Below, piece after piece: positions 15,627 through 22,863 of a stretch of DNA of 64,000 nucleotides. The position numbers were made by a program, and so were the translations under genes. Position 1 is the stretch's first letter; the number at the start of each line of letters is the position of its first letter. The notes beneath the pieces are model-generated. The model saw nothing but the letters and a program-made list of their open reading frames with translations. It made no database searches and was not told the origin of the DNA. This DNA comes from a virus: IMG/VR virus record IMGVR_UViG_3300028384_000673, positions 1-64,000 of that record; one strand, 5' to 3'.

Positions 15627-16562
15627 TTAATAACCGCCGTATCCACCACCACTAGATCCGCCCGAGGATCCACTATCAGAACTAGAATCGGAACTAGAAG
15701 CACTAGAACCACCACTGGTGCCAGAGGAGTCTTCTGATCCTGCTACAACGCCAGAAGACGTTACAACGGCACCTGCGGATGAATCACTAGTACTGGTCTC
15801 AACAGCACCAGATTCAGTTACAGTTCTTGTAACGACTTTATTAACCAGTTCCAAACCAGAAGCGAACTGTATACTAGAAGTACGACCATAAGGACTAGTG
15901 TAAGAGATCTTATGGGATCTGAATATTTCATCCACTGCCTGAGGAGTGAACTTAATACCAGTAGTGTCTTCAATTTCAGCGTTAGGAACATATTGAAGAA
16001 GTTCTTCAAACTCATCGATGAACTCTTCAACGTATTCTTCTTTCAAGATCCAAATATTAGATTTTGCGTCATTTATCCCCTTTTCGTATTCCCAGTTAGA
16101 AATAGGAATACTGGCATTTGGAACTATATTTCCATTTGGACGATAATATCTGAAAGTAGAATTTACCTGCATACCCTTTTTGAGTATGATTCTATTACTA
16201 TCATCACGAATTTCATTTGTTTCATAATGATGAACTCCATTCAAATTCTGGTACTTCTTGGAGACTAAATTTGTGAGTTCTACCTCAGAGAGAGGCCAAT
16301 CATTATACATGTTGATAACGTTATTACACAGGAGAATAATCCAGTCTAGATTAGTATCTCCGTATTGATCAAAGGCAACTTGATCAGGTCTTTCGTTATT
16401 ACCAATAGTAATCTGTTCAAAACCAAGAATAGAATCAGCAATGCTATCTACTATCTTGATACGTCTGAATATATTCTTTGCAACAACGTAAGGTTCAATG
16501 TTATTTTCACGAAAAGTGTTAACACGTACCTTAACGTCAGGGAGATAACTGAAATAACTCAT
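15627..16562 (-). CDS. 53: Baseplate wedge subunit gp53 with Ser/Gly tail
   Basis: 311 residues. The N-terminal part (SYFSYLPDV, NIFRRIKIVDSI, RPDQVAFDQYGDTNLDWIILLCNNVINMYNDWPLS) matches the gp53/LysM-less wedge family of T4-like phages. T4 gp53 is about 196 residues; the extra C-terminus here is a low-complexity Ser/Gly tail of about 60 residues ending GGGYGGY. The start overlaps the gene 48 stop by four bases, so the two form a minus-strand unit running towards the tRNA. Confidence 0.85.
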   Translation of the reverse strand: MSYFSYLPDVKVRVNTFRENNIEPYVVAKNIFRRIKIVDSIADSILGFEQITIGNNERPDQVAFDQYGDTNLDWIILLCNNVINMYNDWPLSEVELTNLVSKKYQNLNGVHHYETNEIRDDSNRIILKKGMQVNSTFRYYRPNGNIVPNASIPISNWEYEKGINDAKSNIWILKEEYVEEFIDEFEELLQYVPNAEIEDTTGIKFTPQAVDEIFRSHKISYTSPYGRTSSIQFASGLELVNKVVTRTVTESGAVETSTSDSSAGAVVTSSGVVAGSEDSSGTSGGSSASSSDSSSDSGSSGGSSGGGYGGY

Positions 16563-17584
16563 AATTGTTCTACCTGCGAAGCGGGACTAGTGTAACCAGT
16601 GCTTTCTTTATACACTGAACGAGTGATAAATGCTGTTTCATCAAAAGTCAATGACATACGGAACGCAGCAGGACCATAGTCTTTGCCATCATCACCAATC
16701 CTCAGAGAGGTATTCTGACCATTAGGAGTCATGTTTACCTGCATGTTGGTGAGAACCATATTCACAGGATAAGTCAACAAAGTTGCAAGAGTATCAGTTC
16801 TTGCTAATTTATCTGCTTTTTTATCCAGACGTTTCTTGAAACTTCCAGGGGTATAACGTACAATCTCTGCACGGAAGAATCTAGGAATAGTCAACCATCT
16901 AGCAGCAGCACCATCAGTACCAGGCAACATAGAATCACGCAGTTCAAGGATGATCTGGTGAATTGCTTGTGCTTCTGCTGGATTGCGTGGTGACATATCA
17001 AAGTCAAAGTTATGTGAACGATAGTTCACACCTTTGAATACAGTTTCTTCATATGGGTTGAATACCTTACCTTTGGCAAGAGCAGCAAGTTGGTTTTTAC
17101 TCAGACTGCCGTCTACACCAACCAGACCAGAGATACCATTGAAGATCTTAGAGACTCCACTGAAAGCAATCTCAGGTTTAGCAGAATTAGCACCACTTTG
17201 AATGGCGTCTACAAATGCTTGTCCTGCACCTTCCGATCCAGCACTACGGACTGCCTCAACAGCAGCAGCACCGAAAGGACCCAAAACTGCTCTCTCATAA
17301 GAGGTAGAGAACTGTTCAGTTAGATTTTGGGGTAGGTATAAGTAGATGGTTTTGTAGATTTTCTTCTTACTCTGCCCATCACCACTTTTGCCACCATTCA
17401 CATAACTGTAAGAGTTAGACCCCTCATCAGATTCATAAATAGTAAACTTCAAGTAGTCAACTACTTTCGTGGGGTATGACTCGCTACGGCGAACAGATCC
17501 ATCTCCTCCTGAGGGTCCTCTTGGAGTAATCAGCGGATACATTAGGCGACTTGGTGCGCCGTTTGCTTTTGACTTTTTTGCCAT
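16559..17584 (-). CDS. 48: Baseplate tail-tube cap gp48
   Basis: 341 residues, near T4 gp48 (364). Basic N-terminus, then LMYPLITPRG, YLKFTIYES, TIYLYLPQNLTEQFSTSYERAVLGPFG, and the conserved KGVNYRSHNFDFDMSPRNPAEAQAIHQIILELRDSMLP followed by YPVNMVLTNMQVNMTPNG. This is the tube-like fold that caps the baseplate and starts the tail tube with gp54. Its ATG lies two bases from the ATG of gene 4 on the other strand. Confidence 0.85.
   Translation of the reverse strand: MAKKSKANGAPSRLMYPLITPRGPSGGDGSVRRSESYPTKVVDYLKFTIYESDEGSNSYSYVNGGKSGDGQSKKKIYKTIYLYLPQNLTEQFSTSYERAVLGPFGAAAVEAVRSAGSEGAGQAFVDAIQSGANSAKPEIAFSGVSKIFNGISGLVGVDGSLSKNQLAALAKGKVFNPYEETVFKGVNYRSHNFDFDMSPRNPAEAQAIHQIILELRDSMLPGTDGAAARWLTIPRFFRAEIVRYTPGSFKKRLDKKADKLARTDTLATLLTYPVNMVLTNMQVNMTPNGQNTSLRIGDDGKDYGPAAFRMSLTFDETAFITRSVYKESTGYTSPASQVEQL
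17434..17441 (+). promoter_or_regulatory. Candidate late promoter for gene 4 inside gene 48
   Basis: CATAAATA on the plus strand, one mismatch from TATAAATA, 146 bases before the gene 4 start and inside the antisense strand of gene 48. No other room for a gene 4 promoter exists. Confidence 0.35.
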
Positions 17585-17586
17585 CT

Positions 17587-18024
17587 ATGCCATATTCTGG
17601 AAGATACAGACCCTCAAACAGACATAAGTATAAGGGGGATCCCACAAATATTATTTATAGAAGTTTATGGGAAAGAAAGTTCATGGTCTGGTGTGATAAG
17701 AATGAAAATATTCTTGAATGGGGTTCGGAAGAAATTGTTATCCCCTACGTCAGTCCTGTTGATAATAGGGTTCATCGCTATTTCCCCGATTTCTACCTCA
17801 GAGCAAGAACAAGGGACGGAGGGACTCAGAAGTTCATTATTGAAGTTAAACCGCAAAAACAGACTGTACCGCCAAAGAAGAAATCTAAGCGTATAACTAG
17901 ACAATATTTGAGTGAAGTGAAGACCTATGCTGTCAATGAAGCGAAGTGGAAGGCAGCAGAGGAGTATTGTAAAGACCGTAGAATGACATTCAGGATACTT
18001 ACCGAAAATGAGTTGAAGGTATGA
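17587..18024 (+). CDS. 4: Head completion protein gp4
   Basis: 145 residues from ATG 17587 (T4 gp4 is about 150). IIYRSLWERKFMVWCDKNENILEWGSEEIVIPY and HRYFPDFYLRAR..GGTQKFIIEVKP carry a TnsA/PD-(D/E)XK-like core (E, D, ExK). This is the head-completion protein that acts on filled heads before tail joining. The protein is basic. It overlaps the next gene by four bases. Confidence 0.85.
   Translation: MPYSGRYRPSNRHKYKGDPTNIIYRSLWERKFMVWCDKNENILEWGSEEIVIPYVSPVDNRVHRYFPDFYLRARTRDGGTQKFIIEVKPQKQTVPPKKKSKRITRQYLSEVKTYAVNEAKWKAAEEYCKDRRMTFRILTENELKV
17652..17659 (-). promoter_or_regulatory. Late promoter TATAAATA for genes 48-53, inside gene 4
   Basis: The plus strand reads TATTTATA, so the minus strand has exact TATAAATA, about 68 bases upstream of the gene 48 ATG. 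It lies within the gene 4 coding region. Confidence 0.65.
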
Positions 18025-18488
18025 GCATCTTTACCGACATCAAAGATCTAGCAGGAGGGCAGAAGAAGTCTAAGGACTGGTATCGCTCTCAGGCGTTCTA
18101 TGGGTTCCAAGACTCCAAGGGATTTAATGTTGGAGATGTTATCTATTTTGCTTATACTGCCCAAACAGAGAGGTTACCTTTCTATGATCGGTATCCGATG
18201 GTATTGATAACTGACATCGATTTGCCCAATAAACAGTTCTCTGGTGGTAATTTACATTATCTGAGACCTAACGTTAGACGAAGTGTTGCTAAGAGTTGGG
18301 GTGGGGGATCTGTATCATATCCTATGAGATGCCATCATAAATACTTTATGTCAAATGCTAGTAATATTAAAACTGTGCCCGCCGTTGACTTATTAGATAT
18401 GACACCTTTGCCCTTAGAGCAATTCGTAACTGATGTTGCAGGTCGATTATTGGACACCCCGAGCAGTTTTATTTGGAGTAGAGTTTAA
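18021..18488 (+). CDS. Conserved protein of the baseplate block
   Basis: 155 residues between genes 4 and 54, overlapping both neighbours by one to four bases. KDWYRSQAFYGFQ, VGDVIYFAYTAQTERLPFYDRYPMVLITDI and PMRCHHKYFMSNASNI suggest a compact beta-rich domain with an SH3/OB-like start (GDVIYFAYTA). Not identified with a named T4 protein. Position argues for a baseplate or tail assembly role. Confidence 0.7.
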   Translation: MSIFTDIKDLAGGQKKSKDWYRSQAFYGFQDSKGFNVGDVIYFAYTAQTERLPFYDRYPMVLITDIDLPNKQFSGGNLHYLRPNVRRSVAKSWGGGSVSYPMRCHHKYFMSNASNIKTVPAVDLLDMTPLPLEQFVTDVAGRLLDTPSSFIWSRV

Positions 18489-19198
18489 TGGGAAATCCCA
18501 ATAGATTTCAGGATTTTAGGGAGCAGATTGCTACTAATCAACTCGCACCTGCTACTAGTAACCTCTTTGAGGTTCGTATTCCACCTCCGTCGATTATGGG
18601 AGATACTAATCTTTCCAGAAAGGCATCCAGTACCATTAACTATTTTGCTTCCACGGTCACTGTTCCTAGCAGAGCAATCACTACTGGCGAAATCAATAAT
18701 GTTGGTATGATGAGGAGGTTTGCCACTGGTCAGACGAACTCAGAAATTAGTATGTCATTCCTTGTCACCAAGGATCAGAGACATCGTAGATTCTTTGAGA
18801 AGTGGATGCACAGCGCAGCATCTGATTCTGATAACACGGTTGCATTCTATGATCAATATGTTGTTGACATGGAGATCATTAAGTGGGAAAATGGTGCTAA
18901 TTTTAGAGTTATAAAAAGAGAAGGAGATATAGGTTTATTCAACCCAGCACAATCCACTGCTGTATATAAGATCTTTGGTGCTTTTCCTACTAATATCAGC
19001 ACGATGCAGTTTGACAACGAACAAACTAGTCTAGTTCAGATGGACGTTCAGTTCTATTTTGAACGTTATAGAATGGATCAAGTATCTGCTGGTACTCTTA
19101 AATATGATGGAAGACCTCAGAAGACTATTCTGTGGGATGAACTTCCTGATAAGATTGCTGGATCTGGTAACCCAGACGTTCAGCGATTTAGTGTATAA
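18488..19198 (+). CDS. 54: Baseplate tail-tube initiator gp54
   Basis: 236 residues (T4 gp54 is 320). Tail-tube-like fold: SNLFEVRIPPPS, INYFASTVTVPSRAITTGEINNVGMMRRFATGQTNSEISMSFLVTKDQRHRRFFEKWM, then FGAFPTNISTMQFDNEQTSLVQMDVQFYFERYRM. This is the pattern of gp54 and gp19-like tube proteins, which start tail tube polymerisation on the gp48 ring. The late promoter of the next unit overlaps its stop. Confidence 0.8.
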   Translation: MGNPNRFQDFREQIATNQLAPATSNLFEVRIPPPSIMGDTNLSRKASSTINYFASTVTVPSRAITTGEINNVGMMRRFATGQTNSEISMSFLVTKDQRHRRFFEKWMHSAASDSDNTVAFYDQYVVDMEIIKWENGANFRVIKREGDIGLFNPAQSTAVYKIFGAFPTNISTMQFDNEQTSLVQMDVQFYFERYRMDQVSAGTLKYDGRPQKTILWDELPDKIAGSGNPDVQRFSV

Positions 19199-19201
19199 AT
19201 A
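19194..19201 (+). promoter_or_regulatory. T4-type late promoter TATAAATA
   Basis: Exact consensus at the end of gene 54, 23 bases before the gene 26 ATG. Confidence 0.7.
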
Positions 19202-19223
19202 ATTTTATCGTAATTTTCACATC

Positions 19224-19925
19224 ATGCCTTTACCCAAACTTGCAGTGCCTGAATACGACTGCAAACTGCCTGTTAGTGGGCAGAAAGTCTCTTACCGTCC
19301 TTTTCTTGTAAAAGAAGAGAAACTGCTGTATCTCGCTATGGAGACACAGAAAGAGAAAGAGATGATCAAAGCGGTCAAGAATATCCTCAAAGCATGTACT
19401 GACCTCAAAAGTGTAGATTCACTTCCTACCTTTGAACTTGAATATCTGTTCTTGCAGATTCGTTCTAAGGCAGTTGGTGAGACTAGTGAATTCAAGATCG
19501 TCTGTCAAGATGATGGAGAAACTGAGGTTGAAATTGAACTGAACCTCAATGATATTGAAGTTCAGATTCCTAAGGATCATAAGAAGATCGTCGCTCTCAC
19601 TGATGAAGTGAAGATTCAAATGAAGTATCCTGCTCTGGATGCTTTCGTTGAGCGTAACATGACTGATGATCCCGACATCGAGGATGTCTTTGAACTTGCA
19701 GCATCATGTATCGATAAAGTATACGATGGTGATGAAATCTTTGACTCTTTCACTAAGAAAGAAGCAACTGACTTCATCGGTGAAATGAATAATGAACAGT
19801 TCGCCAAGATTCAAAAGTTCTTTGAAACTATGCCCAAACTGTCCCACACTATGGTAGTTACTAATCCCAAAACGGGAGTAGATAATGAAATCGTGTTGGA
19901 AGGACTGGCATCTTTTTTCGCATAG
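19224..19925 (+). CDS. 26: Baseplate hub/tail assembly protein gp26-like
   Basis: 233 residues (T4 gp26 is 208). LPKLAVPEYDCKLPVSGQKVSYRPFLVKEEKLLYLAM at the N-terminus is the hallmark of the T4 baseplate protein family that includes gp26. The middle is acidic, and the C-terminus is helical. The last codons read TCT TTT TTC GCA TAG, which contain the slippery heptamer T TTT TTC. A -1 slip there enters the frame of the next gene. In siphophages and other tailed phages the gene just before the tape measure is often a chaperone made in two forms this way. Confidence 0.8.
   Translation: MPLPKLAVPEYDCKLPVSGQKVSYRPFLVKEEKLLYLAMETQKEKEMIKAVKNILKACTDLKSVDSLPTFELEYLFLQIRSKAVGETSEFKIVCQDDGETEVEIELNLNDIEVQIPKDHKKIVALTDEVKIQMKYPALDAFVERNMTDDPDIEDVFELAASCIDKVYDGDEIFDSFTKKEATDFIGEMNNEQFAKIQKFFETMPKLSHTMVVTNPKTGVDNEIVLEGLASFFA
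19913..19919 (+). other. Candidate programmed -1 frameshift site (T TTT TTC)
   Basis: Heptamer in the X XXY YYZ register relative to the gene 26 frame, two codons before its stop. The -1 frame continues CGC ATA GCA TTG ATG with no stop into the 61-residue gene at 19931. A perfect 8-bp inverted repeat TAGTCTTA/TAAGACTA (19939-19946 and 19957-19964) lies 19 bases downstream; this spacing is longer than usual for a stimulator and the stem is AT-rich. Confidence 0.6.
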
Positions 19926-19930
19926 CATTG

Positions 19931-20116
19931 ATGCATGATAGTCTTATGAATCACTATAAGACTAACTTTGCATTAATGCAACATCATAAGTACAGTCTAA
20001 CTGAACTTAATGACATGATGCCTTGGGAACGTGACGTTTACGTCAACCTTTTGATTGCACACCTAGCAGAAGAAGAGAGACGTATGAACAAAAACGATAA
20101 CAGCGTACCACTCTAA
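19931..20116 (+). CDS. 51: gp51-like baseplate hub assembly protein / -1 extension of gp26
   Basis: 61 residues from ATG 19931. HYKTNFALMQHHKYSLTELNDMMPWERDVYVNLLIAHLAEEERRM resembles the small tail-assembly-chaperone extension (helical, with MPWERD) encoded right before tape-measure genes; cyanophage annotations call this position gp51. It lies in the -1 frame of gene 26, so it may be made alone from its ATG, as a gp26-51 fusion, or both. The stop overlaps the next ATG (TAATG). Confidence 0.6.
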   Translation: MHDSLMNHYKTNFALMQHHKYSLTELNDMMPWERDVYVNLLIAHLAEEERRMNKNDNSVPL

Positions 20117-22863
20117 TGGCAGCAACGCTTAGAAAATACCTTAGTGTAAAACCAACAAGCGGTAGTGGGTCTCTAAATGAGGCAGTAAAGACTATCACAG
20201 TCGCCCACAACCGACTTGGTGGTGCCATTACATATATGGGTCAGCAAGTTATTGACTTCAAAGAAGTCTTTAATATCCATAGAGATTTCACTCTGGATTA
20301 CTTCAAGAGTGAGCAAGAATTATTACAAAAAGAGCACGAATTTAAGCAAGAATTAATTGAGAAGAAGACCGATATTCTTGGTAGAAAGAAAGGACTAGAA
20401 CAGGATAAGAAAGCAGAAGAACAGCAAGAAAAAGTAACAGATAAGCAGGCAAAAGATCAAGGTAAGAAGTTAGCGAAGAAAGAGAAGAAGAAGTTTGGTT
20501 GGTTCAAAGCATTCTTTGATGGATTAAAACCAATATTTGAGGTTATCGCTCAATACGTAGCAATTTTTGCTGCTTACCAGTTTATGGACTGGTTGAGTGA
20601 TCCGAAGAATAAGAAAGCGATTGAGACGATCACACGTTTTGTTGGTGCGTTGTGGTCATTCAGCAGGAAACTTGCTGAATTTGGTATCAATAATGTCATG
20701 GATGGTATCACGAGAGTGTTTACCGATGATCCAACCAAAGAAGGCGTAGCAGAAGTCTTCGATGACATGTTTGGTGTTCTTCAAATCATTGGAGGACTTG
20801 CAGGACTGTGGGCAGCATCTCGTGTGCTGATGCCATGGAAACTGATTGGTGATGTGAAGTTCATGACCAGTCTTGGTCGTGCTGTTTCTGTTGCAGAAGA
20901 AACTGACGGTGGTGGCAAGAAAGGGAGACCCAAATCTAAACCAGATAAGAAACTCAAAGCAAAGAGACCCCAAGCAAAGACGAAGAAACCCAAAGCACCC
21001 AAAGTTAGTCCCAAAGGAAAGGGTGTATTTGGACGCACTTTTGATGGTCTGAGAAACTTTGGATCAAAAGCAAAGAGAAACATTTTTGCAGCAGGTAGTG
21101 CAGTTAAGAACGTCTCTGTTGGTGCAATCAATTTTATTGGAGACAAAGCAAGAGGTCTCTGGTCTGGTGCTAAGGAGTTTGCTGGATCTGCATGGAAGCA
21201 AGGTGAAAAGATTGCTAAATCTATCGGCAATCTTGCAGAACTCGCCAAAGATCCGAAGAAACTTGGACAAGTCGTAAAATCAAAATTAAAAGCATCCTTA
21301 CAAGGCGTCGTTGAAAAGAACGACACTATTAAGAAAATTAAGGATGTTGCCAAGAATCCGAAAGGGTCAGGTAAGAAGTTAATTGTTGACCTCTTCAAAG
21401 GTGCAATTAAGAATCCAGGATTTAAGAATTTCAGAGAGTTCTTGGGTGGTGTCAAGGCAAACTTCAAGATCGGTGGTATTGATACTGTTATCGCCGCTTT
21501 GCTGGGTTTGCTTGATTATGGTATGTTCGGTGAGTCACCTATCAACGCTATTGTTAATGCATTAGCAGGTCTGCTTGGGTATTCTGCTGGTTTTGCTATT
21601 GGTGCTCCCTTCGGTGGTGTCCCTGGTTTCATTACTGGTGCTGCTGGTGCATTTGCTGGTGAATGGATTGGTAACAAACTGTTGGAAGGTTTGGGTACAG
21701 CATTCCCAAATCTCTTAGAAATTGATGATCCTGTCGCCAAAATGATCGCTGAGAGTGGTGAAGGTGGATTCAATGAGATGTTCAAGAATCGCAAACTGCT
21801 GCGTGATCCTAGTACCGAAATGCCTGGGTTTGAGGAAGCAGCAGAACAAGAACTCGCCGCAGGTGGTTCGATTCATCCATATCTAACTAAAATGGATGAT
21901 CAGAATATCAAAAAAGCATATGCTCCAATAGGAAGGTGTGTTACAGGTAGTCTTGATACTATGTTGAAGAGTGGAGTTCCTGAACCCGCTGCTACTGGAA
22001 ATGATGTTGGTAACAATCCCCGAGGTGCAATTTCTCAGTTGATGCAAGCACCTTTTAACTGGAAGAGCATGGGTGGCGCTTCTAAGACACTTAATAGTCC
22101 ATATGGTACTGTTCAAGCAGGTGTTTATACTAAGAATCAGTATGGAGAATTAGTAAATAGCGGTAAAGTTCCTTCTGGTGCATTAGTATTCCAGTCTAGG
22201 TATAACGATTGGAACGGAACTGCTAAGAATAGTAGTGGTTATGATATGGCGATTGCTCAGAAAGGTGGTAAAGAGCACTGGAATGGGCAAAAGATGCCAC
22301 AATATGTTTATGGTGGTTCAACTAAAAAGATTATTGTTTTGACTCCAAATGGCAAGAAAGGAGATGGTAAATCTGCACCTATAATCGGTAAGGATGAATC
22401 GACGAGTGATCAAATTACACCAGGTGAGGCACCATCTGGTACTGATTATGCTACTGGACTTACGGGAGTAGAATCTCCATCAGTAGCAGGTGAAACTACA
22501 CCCCAACCACCTAGCAAACCGATGACTGCCATGGAGGCATTTCAGTCGGTTGGTGGATTGGATATGCTCAATTCATTCCTGGGTGATATTGGAGGATCCG
22601 ATTTAGGTCGGAGTGGTTTTGGCACAAGTCCCAGTCCCAGTCCCGTTGCTACACCTACGGAGATAAAGCAAGAGGAATCCCTAATAAATACCAAGAGTAG
22701 TCAACTTGCAACAGCATCAGCAGATAAGGTGAGAAGAGATAAGCAACAAGGTCAAGCAAATACTGCTGTTCTGATGTATAGACAACAGATTGGTGTCCCT
22801 GGTCCACCAGGAACACAAGTTGTTAAGTCATCTCCTTCACCATCACCTTTGGTTATTAAGTAA
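20116..22863 (+). CDS. Tape-measure-like tail/hub protein 1 (possible C-terminal cysteine hydrolase)
   Basis: 915 residues. The N-terminus is helical and coiled-coil (FTLDYFKSEQELLQKEHEFKQELIEKK, then a KK/EE-rich stretch, residues 60-140). AYQFMDWLSDPKNKKAIETITRF (155-180) is shared with the next protein. A Lys/Pro-rich linker (about 270-315) and a Gly/Ala-rich hydrophobic region (about 455-535) follow, as in tape measures. Residues about 605-735 (GRCVTGSLDTMLKSG, SGALVFQSRYNDW, SSGYDMAIAQKGG) loosely resemble a CHAP/NlpC-type hydrolase, but the usual His is not evident. KPMTAMEAFQSVGGLDML near the C-terminus recurs in the next protein. It is probably the tape measure or a hub protein equivalent in place to gp29. 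Confidence 0.65.
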   Translation: MAATLRKYLSVKPTSGSGSLNEAVKTITVAHNRLGGAITYMGQQVIDFKEVFNIHRDFTLDYFKSEQELLQKEHEFKQELIEKKTDILGRKKGLEQDKKAEEQQEKVTDKQAKDQGKKLAKKEKKKFGWFKAFFDGLKPIFEVIAQYVAIFAAYQFMDWLSDPKNKKAIETITRFVGALWSFSRKLAEFGINNVMDGITRVFTDDPTKEGVAEVFDDMFGVLQIIGGLAGLWAASRVLMPWKLIGDVKFMTSLGRAVSVAEETDGGGKKGRPKSKPDKKLKAKRPQAKTKKPKAPKVSPKGKGVFGRTFDGLRNFGSKAKRNIFAAGSAVKNVSVGAINFIGDKARGLWSGAKEFAGSAWKQGEKIAKSIGNLAELAKDPKKLGQVVKSKLKASLQGVVEKNDTIKKIKDVAKNPKGSGKKLIVDLFKGAIKNPGFKNFREFLGGVKANFKIGGIDTVIAALLGLLDYGMFGESPINAIVNALAGLLGYSAGFAIGAPFGGVPGFITGAAGAFAGEWIGNKLLEGLGTAFPNLLEIDDPVAKMIAESGEGGFNEMFKNRKLLRDPSTEMPGFEEAAEQELAAGGSIHPYLTKMDDQNIKKAYAPIGRCVTGSLDTMLKSGVPEPAATGNDVGNNPRGAISQLMQAPFNWKSMGGASKTLNSPYGTVQAGVYTKNQYGELVNSGKVPSGALVFQSRYNDWNGTAKNSSGYDMAIAQKGGKEHWNGQKMPQYVYGGSTKKIIVLTPNGKKGDGKSAPIIGKDESTSDQITPGEAPSGTDYATGLTGVESPSVAGETTPQPPSKPMTAMEAFQSVGGLDMLNSFLGDIGGSDLGRSGFGTSPSPSPVATPTEIKQEESLINTKSSQLATASADKVRRDKQQGQANTAVLMYRQQIGVPGPPGTQVVKSSPSPSPLVIK

